Both the position numbers and the translations under genes were made by a program. DNA of 64,000 nucleotides, from assembly GCA_963764695.1 (NCBI GenBank), contig CAVXTW010000014.1, positions 124,001 to 188,000 of the forward strand. Reading direction: 5' to 3'. Positions 43,681 through 52,932 of the stretch are shown here, piece after piece. Position 1 is the first letter of the stretch; every line of letters starts with the position of its first letter. Below the pieces are notes generated by a model that saw nothing but the letters and a program-made list of their open reading frames with translations, searched no databases and was not told the DNA's origin. This DNA comes from DATFRY01 sp963764695. GTDB lineage: Bacteria; Myxococcota_A; Polyangia; Haliangiales; Haliangiaceae.

Positions 43681-45427
43681 ATGTCCAGACTGCCGTCGAT
43701 GAGCGCGAACTCCCCCGGAGTGCGATGGCGCTGCCCGACCTGCGCGGTCGCCTTCCGCACCGGATACGACTTCTGCCCGAGTGACGGGGCCCCCCTGGCG
43801 CCGTGGACGGACGAGAACGATCCGCTCATCGGTTCCGAGATCGCCGGGCGCTACGTCATCGACGAGCGGGTGGGCGAGGGATCCACGGGTCTGGTCTACC
43901 GCGCCCACCACCCACACCTGCTGCGCAAGTTCGCGGTGAAGATCCTGTTCGGCGAGCTGGTCGGCGATCCGCGCATGCGGATGCGCTTCGCCCAGGAGGC
44001 GGCGCTCGCCAGCCAGCTCAACCATCCCAACGTCGTCTCGGTCGTCAACTTCGGGCGCAGCGAGCAGGGGCTGCTCTACCTGGTCATGGACTACGTGGAA
44101 GGGAAGTCGCTGTCGGATGTCATCCGGACAGAGGCGCCCCTCGATCCGCTGCGCACCGTGCGGCTGGCCCGTCAGCTCGCCTGCGGGCTCGGCCATGCCC
44201 ACGAGAACGGCCTGGTGCACCGCGACTTCAAGCCGGGCAACGTGATCCTCGAGCACCGCGGGGACGAACCGCCTCTTGCGCGCATCCTGGACTTCGGTCT
44301 CGCCATCTCGACCCGCGAGACCGCGGAGGCGGCCGCCCGCCTGACCGAGTGCGGATACGTCGTCGGCACTCCGGTCTACATCGCACCGGAGCAGATGCTC
44401 GACCATCCGGTCGATCGCCGGACCGACCTCTTCGCCTTCGGGGTGGTCCTGTACGAGATGCTGTCCGGAAAATCACCCTTCGACGGAAGCCCGACCGAGA
44501 TCGCGCAGAAGAACCTGATCGCGCCGGTCGAGCCGATCGCGCGCCGCAGCCCCGGCGTTGTGGTTCCCCCGGCGCTCGAGAGGCTGGTTTTCCGGCTGCT
44601 GGAGAAGCAGCCCGACAACCGCCCGGCGTCAACCGAAGAGGTGTGCGCCGCCCTCGACGCTCTCGAGGAGCCGGTCCGGCACACCGGCCCGCGCCACCTG
44701 CCGGCCGCCGCGGGGTGGCAGAGCGCCGAGTGGAGAGACGACCGTTCGACCGATCAGGCCGTGCCGCAACCCGCGCGGAGCTACGCTCGTCTCCGCGCGC
44801 GCCTGACCGGCCGTGGGCGGTGGTTCGCTGCAGCCGGAGCATTTGTCCTCGCCGCCGCCGCGTTCGCGTATGCCGCAGTGGGCCGGGTCGGCCCCACCGC
44901 TTCCCCGCGGATCGAGCCGATGGCGGCCGCCGCGGCGCTTCCGGTTGCCGACGGCAAGCTGGTCAGCGCGAACGAGCCGCCGATGGCTCCGCCGCCTCCG
45001 CCCGTCCCGGTGGTCGCGGCGCTGCCGGAGGTCGAACCGGGCGCCCGCCGGGTCGAGCAAGCCATCCAGGGCCGAGCGTCGGCCGGCCGCATCTCGACGC
45101 GACTCGCCTCGTCGCGTGGCTCGAGCCGAGCGGACCCCGGATCCACCGGCAGCCTCGGAGGCGGATCCATTTCCGTACAAGGACGATCCCTTCGAGGACG
45201 GGAACGTCATCGAGTTCATCCGCGAGTACGAGCAGGTCGGCGAGGCCATCGCCGGGCTGCAGGCGAGCCGCGGCGAACCGGACGCGCGTCCCTACCGCGA
45301 GCGCTACGGCCGGTTGCGTTACGCCGAGGCCCTCCGCACTCCGGCGGTCCGCCGCGACGCTCGGGCCGAGCTCACTTCCCTCGGCCGCGACGTGCGCAAG
45401 GCGATGGGGCGCTCCTCGCCCCGGTAG
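43681..45427 (+). CDS. Ser/Thr protein kinase with zinc ribbon and membrane segment; C-terminal frameshift
   Basis: An N-terminal zinc ribbon (CPTC...FCPSDG) is followed by the kinase domain: GEGSTGLVYRA, FAVKIL, HRDFKPGN, LDFGLAI and IAPEQM. The HRDFK variant has Phe in place of Leu. A membrane helix (FAAAGAFVLAAAAFAYAAV) follows at about residue 385. After a Pro-rich stretch the homology leaves this frame near 45060-45140. The end PAASEADPFPYKDDPFEDGN to MGRSSPR-stop (45427) is in the next frame. In the original frame the sequence continues as Arg/Gly-rich shadow to 45711, over the convergent GNAT gene. The kinase domain itself is intact, so a shortened protein could still act. Confidence 0.8.
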
Positions 45428-45448
45428 TCGCCCGGGGCGCGAGACGTC

Positions 45449-46045
45449 CTACTTCCGCTGGAGGCGCAGGCGGACCAGCGTCTTGCTCGCCTTCTCCTCG
45501 CGCACCGGCTCGAAGCCTCGCTGCTCGAACATCGACAGCATGCCGGTCCAGGCGAAGGCGCCCGGGGTCGGCTTGCCGTCGGCGGCCGGGCGGACCGGGT
45601 AGCCCTCCACGATGGTGGCGCCGTGGCGCCGGCACGCCTCGATCGCGGCGTCGAGCAGCGCGCTGGCCACGCCGCGGCCGCGCCACGCGCGCGGGATGTA
45701 GAAGCAGTTGATCGACCAGACGCCGTCGGCGCCGGCACCGGCCAGGGCGCGAACGCGCTCGACGCGCGGGAAGTCGCTGCGCGGGCCGATGGCGCACCAG
45801 CCGACCGGGTCGTCGCCGGCGAAGGCCAGGACGCCCCTGGCCTCGCCGCGGGAGACCAGCCGGCGCAGCGTTCGCTTGGCCGGCGCACCGACGGTCTCGC
45901 GCCACAGCGCTCCGCCGCGCGGGACGCGCCACCACATGCACCAGCAGCCGCCGCACGCGCCGTTGGGACCAAACAGCGCCTCGAGGGTCGGCCAGTGGGC
46001 CGGCTCCAGCTCGACACATCGTATCTTCGGGGCGCCCCTGCTCAT
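45449..46045 (-). CDS. GNAT-family N-acetyltransferase
   Basis: The ATG at 46045 gives 198 residues. FYIPRAWRGRGVASALLDAA is the acetyl-CoA binding motif A (the R/Q-x-x-G-x-G/A loop). An N-terminal Cys/Trp-rich segment (GACGGCWCMWWRVPRG, residues about 31-46) is typical of a GNAT subgroup seen in soil bacteria and may bind metal or substrate. An alternative ATG at 46081 adds 12 residues. Acceptor unknown. Confidence 0.9.
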   Translation of the reverse strand: MSRGAPKIRCVELEPAHWPTLEALFGPNGACGGCWCMWWRVPRGGALWRETVGAPAKRTLRRLVSRGEARGVLAFAGDDPVGWCAIGPRSDFPRVERVRALAGAGADGVWSINCFYIPRAWRGRGVASALLDAAIEACRRHGATIVEGYPVRPAADGKPTPGAFAWTGMLSMFEQRGFEPVREEKASKTLVRLRLQRK

Positions 46046-46126
46046 CGGCAGATCATTCCGCCGCGGCCAACGGAGCGCCATCGCCGGCTGCGCGGCGAGC
46101 AGATCCGGTGCGGGTCCGCGCCGACT

Positions 46127-46522
46127 CTACGCCGCGCCTTCGGAGCGCGGCTCGAGGATGCGCCGCACCGCGCCGCGCGAGCGCGCCATGATCCGGTCGC
46201 GCTCCTCGCCGCCGGCGCCGATGGCGCACAGGTACAGCTCGCCGCCCTGCACGCCGAAGCGGTGCATGTAGATGCGCCAGCCGCCCTCGCTGCCGAGCAG
46301 CACGCCCTCGAACTCGCGCACCTTGCGGCCGATGAACGGCAGCTGGGCTGCGACCTCGTGGCAGGCCTGCGGGTCGCCCGACGCGGCCAGGCAGAAGCCG
46401 TCCTCGTCCGACAGGACCAGGCCGTCCAGCCGCGCGGCCTGCCTGCACTCCTCGAGCTGGTAGTGCAGGGCCAGGGTGGTGTTGTCGCTGCGGCGCTGCC
46501 GCCGCTCTCGCACGATGCGCAT
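46127..46522 (-). CDS. Roadblock/LC7-like domain protein
   Basis: A 131-residue protein. The first strand-helix (LDGLVLSDEDGFCLAASG) matches the GxxLSDxDGLxLAxxG start of Roadblock/LC7 domains, followed by a helix-strand pattern consistent with the fold. Such proteins pair with small MglA-like GTPases in myxobacteria, but none is adjacent here. The C-terminal part is basic and atypical. Assignment is plausible, not certain. Confidence 0.65.
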   Translation of the reverse strand: MRIVRERRQRRSDNTTLALHYQLEECRQAARLDGLVLSDEDGFCLAASGDPQACHEVAAQLPFIGRKVREFEGVLLGSEGGWRIYMHRFGVQGGELYLCAIGAGGEERDRIMARSRGAVRRILEPRSEGAA

Positions 46523-46618
46523 GGCGCGATCCTAGGGCCACCTCCGGCCGTGGGCCAATTTCGGGTGAAAGAGCCGGCGGCCCCCGGTCGTTAGCGGGAG
46601 ACAACAGGAGGACGCCCC

Positions 46619-47437
46619 ATGATCCGCACCCGCGCTGCCGCGCCGCTCGCGCTGGCATTCGCGGCGAGCTGGGCGGCGGCCTGCTCCGGGGGCAACTCTG
46701 CCTACCGGGCCAGCTCGCCGTCCGCCCCGGCCGCCGAAACCGCCGCAACCACAGAGATGTCCGCCGCCGGCGGCGAGGCCGGCGAGCCGCTGGCCGACCG
46801 GCCCGGCCTGGGGACGGAGTTCGGCGAGCAGGTCCGCTCGAGCGTGGTCAACGAGCCGTTCGAGCGCGCCGCGAGCGAGCCGTTCGCGCTGGTCGCCGTG
46901 CACTACAACGACGCCGCCGGCATCGAGGCCCAGGCGCGCAGCCGCGGCGGTGTGCTGTCGCCGGTCACCGCCTCCACGCCGCAGGGCGGCATCTCGATCG
47001 CGCTGACCGACGAGTCCGGCAACCCGCTGCCCGGCTTCGAAGCGCCCGGTCGCGCCTACGTCGTCGGGCAGGCCGGCCAGCGCTACGACATCCGCATCAC
47101 CAACCTCACCGACGGTCGCTACGAGGTGGTCGCGTCGGTCAACGGCCTCGATGTCATCGACGGACGGCCGGGCAGCTTCTCCAAGCGCGGCTACATCGTG
47201 CCGCCGCGCGGCACTCTCACCATCGACGGCTTTCGCACCAGCGACGACAGCGTGGCCGCCTTTCGCTTCGGCGCGGTGCGCGACTCCTACGCCTCGCGCA
47301 CCGGCGACGACCGCAACGTCGGCGTGGTCGGCTTCGCCTTCTTCGCCGAGCTCGGATCCGAGTGGAGCAGCGACGAGATCGGCCTGCGCGAGAGCGCGGA
47401 TCCGTTCCCCGACAGGTACGCGGCGCCACCCCCCTGA
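46619..47437 (+). CDS. Lipoprotein of unknown function, beta-rich
   Basis: A 272-residue lipoprotein: signal MIRTRAAAPLALAFAASWAAAC (Cys22) and an Ala/Ser/Glu-rich linker. A domain beginning with PFALVAVHYND and containing ISIALTDESGNPLPGFEAPG, YDIRITNLTDGRYEVVASVNG and FRTSDDSVAAFRFG follows. The strand pattern suggests one or two Ig-like domains. AGGAGG seven bases before the ATG supports the start. It is the first gene of the plus-strand group leading into the polysaccharide region. Function unknown. Confidence 0.78.
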   Translation: MIRTRAAAPLALAFAASWAAACSGGNSAYRASSPSAPAAETAATTEMSAAGGEAGEPLADRPGLGTEFGEQVRSSVVNEPFERAASEPFALVAVHYNDAAGIEAQARSRGGVLSPVTASTPQGGISIALTDESGNPLPGFEAPGRAYVVGQAGQRYDIRITNLTDGRYEVVASVNGLDVIDGRPGSFSKRGYIVPPRGTLTIDGFRTSDDSVAAFRFGAVRDSYASRTGDDRNVGVVGFAFFAELGSEWSSDEIGLRESADPFPDRYAAPPP

Positions 47438-47561
47438 TGCCCGTACCTGTCGGGTTGCTGTCTCCACGTCCCACTGTGGCACCGGATGTTTGGAAGAGTG
47501 ATCGCCTCCGGGCGAGGAACTGCGTGCCCCGTCCGGCGCGCCTGGTTATCCTGGACGGACC

Positions 47562-48188
47562 GTGACGGTCTGCTTTCTACGAGCCGTCGCTCTCGCGGCC
47601 CTTCTCCTCGCGCCCGCCGGCTGCATCCACCGGGCCTGGCGGGTGGAGACGACGCAGCCGCCGCTGTCTTTGGGGACCACGCTCGACGCGCGCACCTCGC
47701 TGACCGGAACGATCGCGCTGGGCGACATGGACCTGCCGCGCATCATGCGGCTCAGCAACTCGGCCTACTTCGTGGCCATCTCGCGCGACCGGCTGCGCTT
47801 CCACGTGACCTTGCTGCACAAGTGGGAGGAGATCGCCGACCCGACCGAGTGGACCGCGTGGATCGAGGACAACCTGGGCCGCCGCTTCCACCCGGAGGAC
47901 GTCGACGGGCGCGGCTTGCGCCCGGTCACGCACGTCTACGATCAGGGCTACCGCTACTCGGTCAACACCAGGCCCCTCTACTCGATCAACCTGTTCCGCG
48001 GCGAGGGGGACTACGTCTTCTATCGCCGCGATCTCCTGCGCAAGGACCTGCGCTGGCTCATGCTGGTCATGCGGCGCCCAGGCTACGAGTACCGCTACGT
48101 GTGGAGCTTTTACGACCAGGACGGTGGCAGTGAGACTGGCGGTGAGACGCGAGCGAGATCGATTGTCTCGAATCGACTTTCGATTTAG
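47562..48188 (+). CDS. Small lipoprotein preceding the outer-membrane barrel gene
   Basis: A 208-residue lipoprotein with GTG start; signal ends LLLAPAGC (Cys21). The mature part is rich in aromatic and basic residues (WEEIADPTEWTAWI, YRYVWSFYDQD). It ends 11 bases before the GTG of the barrel gene, so it is probably co-transcribed and may be an accessory subunit of that barrel. Family not recognised. Confidence 0.75.
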   Translation: MTVCFLRAVALAALLLAPAGCIHRAWRVETTQPPLSLGTTLDARTSLTGTIALGDMDLPRIMRLSNSAYFVAISRDRLRFHVTLLHKWEEIADPTEWTAWIEDNLGRRFHPEDVDGRGLRPVTHVYDQGYRYSVNTRPLYSINLFRGEGDYVFYRRDLLRKDLRWLMLVMRRPGYEYRYVWSFYDQDGGSETGGETRARSIVSNRLSI

Positions 48189-48199
48189 CGTGTAGGCCA

Positions 48200-49555
48200 G
48201 TGCCGCACAGCCCCCCCTCTCGACGATCCCGTTTCGCCCTCGTAGCCGCGGTCGCCACCCTGGCCGGTGTCCGCCCTGCCGCCGCGGATCAGAGCCTCCA
48301 GGCCACCGTCGCCCTGACCACCGGCTACACCGACAACGTGGAGCTGGTGCCGGAGAACCCGCTCGACCCGGTCATGACGCCGCCGGTCTCGAGCGACGCG
48401 TTCGCCAACATCGCGCCGGGCATGGTGTTCTCCCACGAGGGCTCCCGCATCACGCAAGTCCTGCGCTACGTGCTCAGCATCCGCCTGTACGCGGAGGCGA
48501 GCAGCGCCAACTCCTTCTCGAACAACGTGGCCTACGGCGCGGTCATCCCGCTCACGCCGCGCGCCGGGCTGACCGCCGACCTCGCCGCCTCGCACGGCCG
48601 GCTCAACGCCTTCGACACCGCTCCACAAGATACCAACGTGGGCGGGCAGGGGCAGGGGGACCAGGCCTTCGCCACCGGGGCGGGCGGGCTCGGCTACTCC
48701 TATCAGCTCACGCCGTCGTGGGCCTACGGGCACACGGTGGGCGGGTCGATCTACGAGCCGCTCGACGACACCGTGCAGATCGGCCGGCGCTACACGGTCA
48801 ACACCGGGCTGACCCTGAACAAGACGTTCAACTTCCACTCCTTCGCCTTCGCCGGGCGCGGCACGTACACGCGGGTGAACGCCGGCGACGACGCCCTCGG
48901 CGCCCAGCTCCAGGATACCGAGACAGTCATCGTCGGTCCCGAGCTGCGCTGGGTGCACGACCTGTCGCTCGACTTCTCGACCGACGCCATGGTCGGCGTC
49001 TCCGCGACCTGGCCGCTGGGCGAGTTCGAGCGCCGCGCGGTGTTTCCGGTCGGCGCCGCCTTCCTGCGCTACCAGCACGACACCTTCGCCGCCTCGATCG
49101 GCTACCGCCGCGCGGTGGCGACCAACGTCCTGCTCGGCGAGACCGAGGTAAACCACACCGGCGAGGCGCGCGGCGTCGTGCCGCTGCCATTCGGGGACAG
49201 ATGGTCGGCGGCCGGCGCGGTCGGATACTCCACGGGTGAGTCGGTCGGCCGGCTCAACTCCGAAGGCGAGGAGGTGACCCTCGACAACGAGCAGTGGGTC
49301 GGCGACGTCGCGGTGGCCTGGACCATCTCGGACGGCCTGTCAACCTCGCTGCGCTACCAGTACACGCGTCAGAACCGGGAAGATCTGATGCTCCTGGTCA
49401 TTGATGAGGAGCGCACCCGGCGCCAGCAGATCACCCTGGTGCTGGAGGGGAGCTACCCCACGCGCCAGGCGGCCGAGTTGCCGCGCGATTCCTCGACGCG
49501 GGTGGACGGCGGGCTCGAGAGCATGACCAAGCGCGAGGACAGCCTGGTCCGCTGA
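48200..49555 (+). CDS. Outer-membrane beta-barrel protein, candidate polysaccharide porin
   Basis: A 451-residue protein with signal peptide (cleavage after PAAA near residue 29). The rest is amphipathic beta strands with alternating residues and Tyr/Phe girdles (TTGYTDNVELVP, VLRYVLSIRLYAEA, YTRVNAGDD, LRYQYTRQNRED) ending TLVLEGSY. Size and pattern suit a 16-18-stranded barrel. In Myxococcus, Wzp-type barrels serve as outer-membrane polysaccharide porins; because this gene lies beside Wzz/BY-kinase genes, that role is plausible, but it is inference. No OPX (Wza-like) protein is in the window. Confidence 0.75.
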   Translation: MPHSPPSRRSRFALVAAVATLAGVRPAAADQSLQATVALTTGYTDNVELVPENPLDPVMTPPVSSDAFANIAPGMVFSHEGSRITQVLRYVLSIRLYAEASSANSFSNNVAYGAVIPLTPRAGLTADLAASHGRLNAFDTAPQDTNVGGQGQGDQAFATGAGGLGYSYQLTPSWAYGHTVGGSIYEPLDDTVQIGRRYTVNTGLTLNKTFNFHSFAFAGRGTYTRVNAGDDALGAQLQDTETVIVGPELRWVHDLSLDFSTDAMVGVSATWPLGEFERRAVFPVGAAFLRYQHDTFAASIGYRRAVATNVLLGETEVNHTGEARGVVPLPFGDRWSAAGAVGYSTGESVGRLNSEGEEVTLDNEQWVGDVAVAWTISDGLSTSLRYQYTRQNREDLMLLVIDEERTRRQQITLVLEGSYPTRQAAELPRDSSTRVDGGLESMTKREDSLVR

Positions 49556-49606
49556 CCGGTGACGCGTCGCACCGCGCGACGCGCCACATGTTAGATTCGT
49601 CGCGAG

Positions 49607-50311
49607 TTGAGAGCCATCGACGAGCTGGTCCTGCGCATCAAGCGCGGCGACTCCATGGCGACGCGTACCGCGCGGGACGTCTACCGGTGGGCGCAGCGCT
49701 GGAACCTGCCCGAGAACGGGGTCTCGCGCGCGCTGTTCGGGGCCCTGTACCGGGCTCATGACGTCTTCCTCAACACGCGCGAGTTCACGACCTCCAAGCT
49801 GCTCTACGAGCCGATGGTGCGGGCCCGCTTCCACAAGGTGGGCAAGGACCTCCAGATGTCGAAGCTGCCGTACGTGGTGGGCCACGCGCGCGTGACCATC
49901 GGCGACAGCTGCCGCTTCGGCTACTTCTCGATCCGCTCGGGCCGCTTCGTCGACGACCCGGAGCTCATCATCGGCAACGGCGTCTCGGTGGCCACCGACG
50001 TCACCTTCGTGGTCAACCGGCTGGTCACCATCCACGACAACGTCGGCATCGCGGGACGGACCTGGATCTCCGACTCCGACGGTCACCCGGCCGACGTCGA
50101 GCGCCGCCTGCGCGGCGAGGACATCAACGAGAGCGACATCCGCCCGCTGACCATCGAGGAGCACGCCTGGATCGGCCACGGCTCCCACATCCTCAAGGGC
50201 GTCACCATCGGCCGCGCCGCGGTCGTCGCCGCCGGCAGCGTGGTGGTGGGCGATGTCCCGGCCGGCGCCCTGGCCATGGGCGTCCCGGCCCGCATCGTCC
50301 GCGCCTGGTAG
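49607..50311 (+). CDS. Hexapeptide-repeat acyltransferase (WbbJ/LpxA-like)
   Basis: A 234-residue left-handed beta-helix acyltransferase with TTG start; a TAGATT -10-like hexamer lies 10 bases before it, so transcription may be nearly leaderless. Hexapeptide motifs are clear: VTIGDSCRFG, LIIGNGVSVATDVTFV, VTIHDNVGIAG, AWIGHGSHILKGVTIGRAAVVAAGSVVVGDVPAGALAMGVPA (broken here). It probably O-acetylates a sugar of the polysaccharide made by the flanking genes. The N-terminal 70 residues are helical and may bind a partner or membrane. Confidence 0.88.
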   Translation: MRAIDELVLRIKRGDSMATRTARDVYRWAQRWNLPENGVSRALFGALYRAHDVFLNTREFTTSKLLYEPMVRARFHKVGKDLQMSKLPYVVGHARVTIGDSCRFGYFSIRSGRFVDDPELIIGNGVSVATDVTFVVNRLVTIHDNVGIAGRTWISDSDGHPADVERRLRGEDINESDIRPLTIEEHAWIGHGSHILKGVTIGRAAVVAAGSVVVGDVPAGALAMGVPARIVRAW

Positions 50312-50330
50312 GGTCGGCGCGGCCTCGCCG

Positions 50331-51476
50331 CTACTCGAGCAGCGCGGTGCCCAGGACCTTGGTCGGGGTCAGCTGCTCGACCGCGCGGCGCACGTCGCGC
50401 ACGGTGGTGGTGCGGCGGCGGGCGACCAGCAGCACGCCGTCGGCGGCGTCCTGGATCAGGTTGACGTCGGCGGTGCCCAGCACGGCCGGGCAGTCGATGA
50501 CGATGTGATCGTAGGGGCCCATGCGCAGGCGCTCGAGGGCGATGCCGAACGACGGCGCATCGCGCACCTTGCCGGCGTCGCGGCGCGGGTTGATGGCGGC
50601 CACGTGCAGCCACATGCTCCGCACCTCGACCACGCCCCACGGCAGAAGCGGTTGCTCGCGGTGCACTTGCAGCTGCTCGGCGAAGCACCAGGGCGGGACG
50701 AAGCGGAACACGCCGGCCAGCTCGGGGCGGCGCAGGTTGCCGTCGATGAGCAGCACGCGCCCGCGCCCGCACTCGGCCATGGCGAGGGCCAGGTTGACCG
50801 CGGTCGTGGTCTTGCCGTCGCGGTCGTTGGGGCTCGACACCGCGACAACCTTGGGCTGCCCGCGCTCGAGGATGTGGTGGCGCAGCACCCGGAACGCGGC
50901 CGCCCGCGTCGAGTCGGAGTCGCGCACCAGGACCAGGCGCCGGTCGAGCGGACCGTCGTCCGGCATCTCGTGCTGCACGACCTCGATCTTGGGCGGCTCG
51001 AGCGCCTGCGCCAGCGGTGACTCGCGCGACGACGCGGACATCATCACGGTCCGGCGGGCATCGCCGACCCCACCCCAGTCCGGCTGTCCGGACTCGTGCC
51101 CCGCCGCGTACTGGTCCGCCATACCACCGATGTTCGCCATCTCTCGCAAATCCATCACCCTCTTGGGCATTCCGCCCGGCTCAGGTTGATTCCGATATCG
51201 CTCGACCGCGGCCGTGGGGTTGGACGTGGCGGCGGCTGGGTTCTGCTGCAATGGGGCCGCAGCGGGCGGCGTGGCGGTCTTGGGCCGGCCGTGCTGCACC
51301 GGCGAGACCACCTGCGGGCCCGCCGCCGCCGCCGCTGCCGGCGGGACGCTGTTGTTGGGCGTCGGCCCGGGGCGCGGCGCCGCAGCCTGCTTCACCGTCG
51401 CGGTGGCCGACTCCGGCGTCTCTCCGCGCGATCCGAACCGTCTTGTGTCAGGCACGTCAACGCCCCTTTCGGTCAT
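50331..51476 (-). CDS. BY-kinase/CpsD-like ATPase of polysaccharide synthesis, lacking a Tyr tail
   Basis: A 381-residue cytoplasmic ATPase. The N-terminal 170 residues are Pro/Ala-rich and disordered. The ATPase core has a P-loop SSPNDRDGKTTTAVNLA, Walker A' VLLIDGNLRRP and Walker B IVIDCPAVLG, the set of bacterial tyrosine kinases and ParA-like proteins. The C-terminus ends at TALLE with no Tyr cluster, so autophosphorylation at a tail is not evident. It starts inside the end of the Wzz-type gene (20-base overlap) and presumably works with it in chain-length control. Confidence 0.85.
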   Translation of the reverse strand: MTERGVDVPDTRRFGSRGETPESATATVKQAAAPRPGPTPNNSVPPAAAAAAGPQVVSPVQHGRPKTATPPAAAPLQQNPAAATSNPTAAVERYRNQPEPGGMPKRVMDLREMANIGGMADQYAAGHESGQPDWGGVGDARRTVMMSASSRESPLAQALEPPKIEVVQHEMPDDGPLDRRLVLVRDSDSTRAAAFRVLRHHILERGQPKVVAVSSPNDRDGKTTTAVNLALAMAECGRGRVLLIDGNLRRPELAGVFRFVPPWCFAEQLQVHREQPLLPWGVVEVRSMWLHVAAINPRRDAGKVRDAPSFGIALERLRMGPYDHIVIDCPAVLGTADVNLIQDAADGVLLVARRRTTTVRDVRRAVEQLTPTKVLGTALLE

Positions 51477-52908
51477 GCGGTACCACGATGAGCACCGGCG
51501 CGAAGCCGAGACGATCGAGGTCGGTGCGGCGGTAGATGCGGTCGTCGATGAGGGCCAGGCCGAGCGCCAGCGCCAGGCCCAGGCCGGCGAACGCCGCGGT
51601 CCCGGCGATGGCCATGAGCTTGCGCGGCTTGCCGGCCGGCTTGGCCGGCACGTACGCCTCGTCGATGACGCTCAGCTGGGCGGCGTCGGCGAACTCGGAG
51701 CTGGCGGTGATGTCGGCCTGGAACACGCGGCTCTCGAGGCTGGTCACGCGCTCGCGCGCCTCCTCGACGGCGCGGTTGGCCGTGGCCCACTCGGTCTCGC
51801 GCGACACCACGTCATCGGCCACCGACGACTTGCTCGGCTCCGGCTCCTCGGGCTTGCGCGCCCGGTACTGCGCGATCTCGCGACGCACGCTGTCCAGCTC
51901 GCGCTGCAGCGCGGCGCGGTCGACCGGCAGCGCGGGCACCGCGGCGGCGTCCGCCGTCGCGGGCAGACCGGCCTCGATCCGCTTGAGCCGCGCGTTGGCC
52001 TGCTCGACCTGCCGGCGCGCCGACATCACGTCCGGGTGCTTCTCGGTGAACTGGCTCAGCTTTTCTTGTAGCGAGCGATTGGCCTGCTCGACGTCGCGCC
52101 GCGCGTCGCGCAGCTCGCCCGGCTCCGGCGCGGTCTCGCGCACCGTCGGCACCGGGGCGTCCGGGTTGGCCAGGCGGATCTCGATGCGGCGCCGCTGCCG
52201 CTCGAGGGCCCCCAGCTTGGGATCGCCGCCGCCGGTGCTCCCGGTCAACTTCTTGGTCAGGCGCGCCGCCGCGCCGCTGCCGCCGGAGCCTTCCTCGGCG
52301 AACTCCGGGTGCCGCGACAGGAACACCGCCAGCTCGCGCTCCTTCTTCTTGAGCTCGTCGCTGGCCTCGTCCTTCTCGGCGACGAGGAAGTTCTTCGTCA
52401 CCTCGGCCTGCTCGCGCCGGATCTTGTTGTCCTCGGCCTTGAGGCGGTCGGCCAGGAAGCGCGTCACCTTCTGCGCTTCTTCCGGTGTGTCACCTTTGTA
52501 GGCGATGCGGAATGTGCCCGCGCCCTTGTCGCGGAACGACACGCGCTGACGCAGCTCGTCGGAGGCGCCCACCTCGCCCTCGTCCTCGACGGTGTCGGGC
52601 AGCAGCTTGAACTTGCGGATCACCTCCACCAGGTTCGAGCGCGCCAGCAGCATCTCCTTGTAGCGGCTCGACAGCACGTTGGAGCTCTGCATGATCTCGC
52701 GACCCTGGAGGACGCTCTGCGAGATCATCTCCCGGTAGAGGAGGACGGTCTCGGATTCGTACTGCTGCGGCCGGCTGAGGGCGAAGAGGACCGACAACCC
52801 ACCTCCCACCACAGTCACGACCACAACGAGCCACATGTACCGGGTGGCCCGGCGCAGGACATCGAGGATCCGCTCGATCTGGTCGCGCGGGGTGAGGGAC
52901 TTGGCCAT
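51457..52908 (-). CDS. Wzz/Wzc-type polysaccharide co-polymerase with long coiled coil
   Basis: A 483-residue inner-membrane protein. Two membrane helices flank the periplasmic part: residues about 24-44 (YMWLVVVVTVVGGGLSVLFAL) and about 430-450 (IAGTAAFAGLGLALALGLAL), the latter followed by Arg/Asp-rich cytoplasmic residues. Between them lies a Wzz-type domain and a coiled coil with Pro/Ala breaks (LERQRRRIEIRL, ELRDARRDVEQANRSLQEK). Wzz proteins set polysaccharide chain length and activate BY-kinases. It is the middle gene of a three-gene minus-strand operon. Confidence 0.88.
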   Translation of the reverse strand: MAKSLTPRDQIERILDVLRRATRYMWLVVVVTVVGGGLSVLFALSRPQQYESETVLLYREMISQSVLQGREIMQSSNVLSSRYKEMLLARSNLVEVIRKFKLLPDTVEDEGEVGASDELRQRVSFRDKGAGTFRIAYKGDTPEEAQKVTRFLADRLKAEDNKIRREQAEVTKNFLVAEKDEASDELKKKERELAVFLSRHPEFAEEGSGGSGAAARLTKKLTGSTGGGDPKLGALERQRRRIEIRLANPDAPVPTVRETAPEPGELRDARRDVEQANRSLQEKLSQFTEKHPDVMSARRQVEQANARLKRIEAGLPATADAAAVPALPVDRAALQRELDSVRREIAQYRARKPEEPEPSKSSVADDVVSRETEWATANRAVEEARERVTSLESRVFQADITASSEFADAAQLSVIDEAYVPAKPAGKPRKLMAIAGTAAFAGLGLALALGLALIDDRIYRRTDLDRLGFAPVLIVVPHDRKGR

Positions 52909-52932
52909 GGCCCCCGATTATGTCACACGGAA

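Noticed and set aside
41863..44406. 847-codon minus-strand open frame
   Set aside because: Spans the divergent TonB-receptor and kinase genes in a wrong frame; no domain except shadow repeats.
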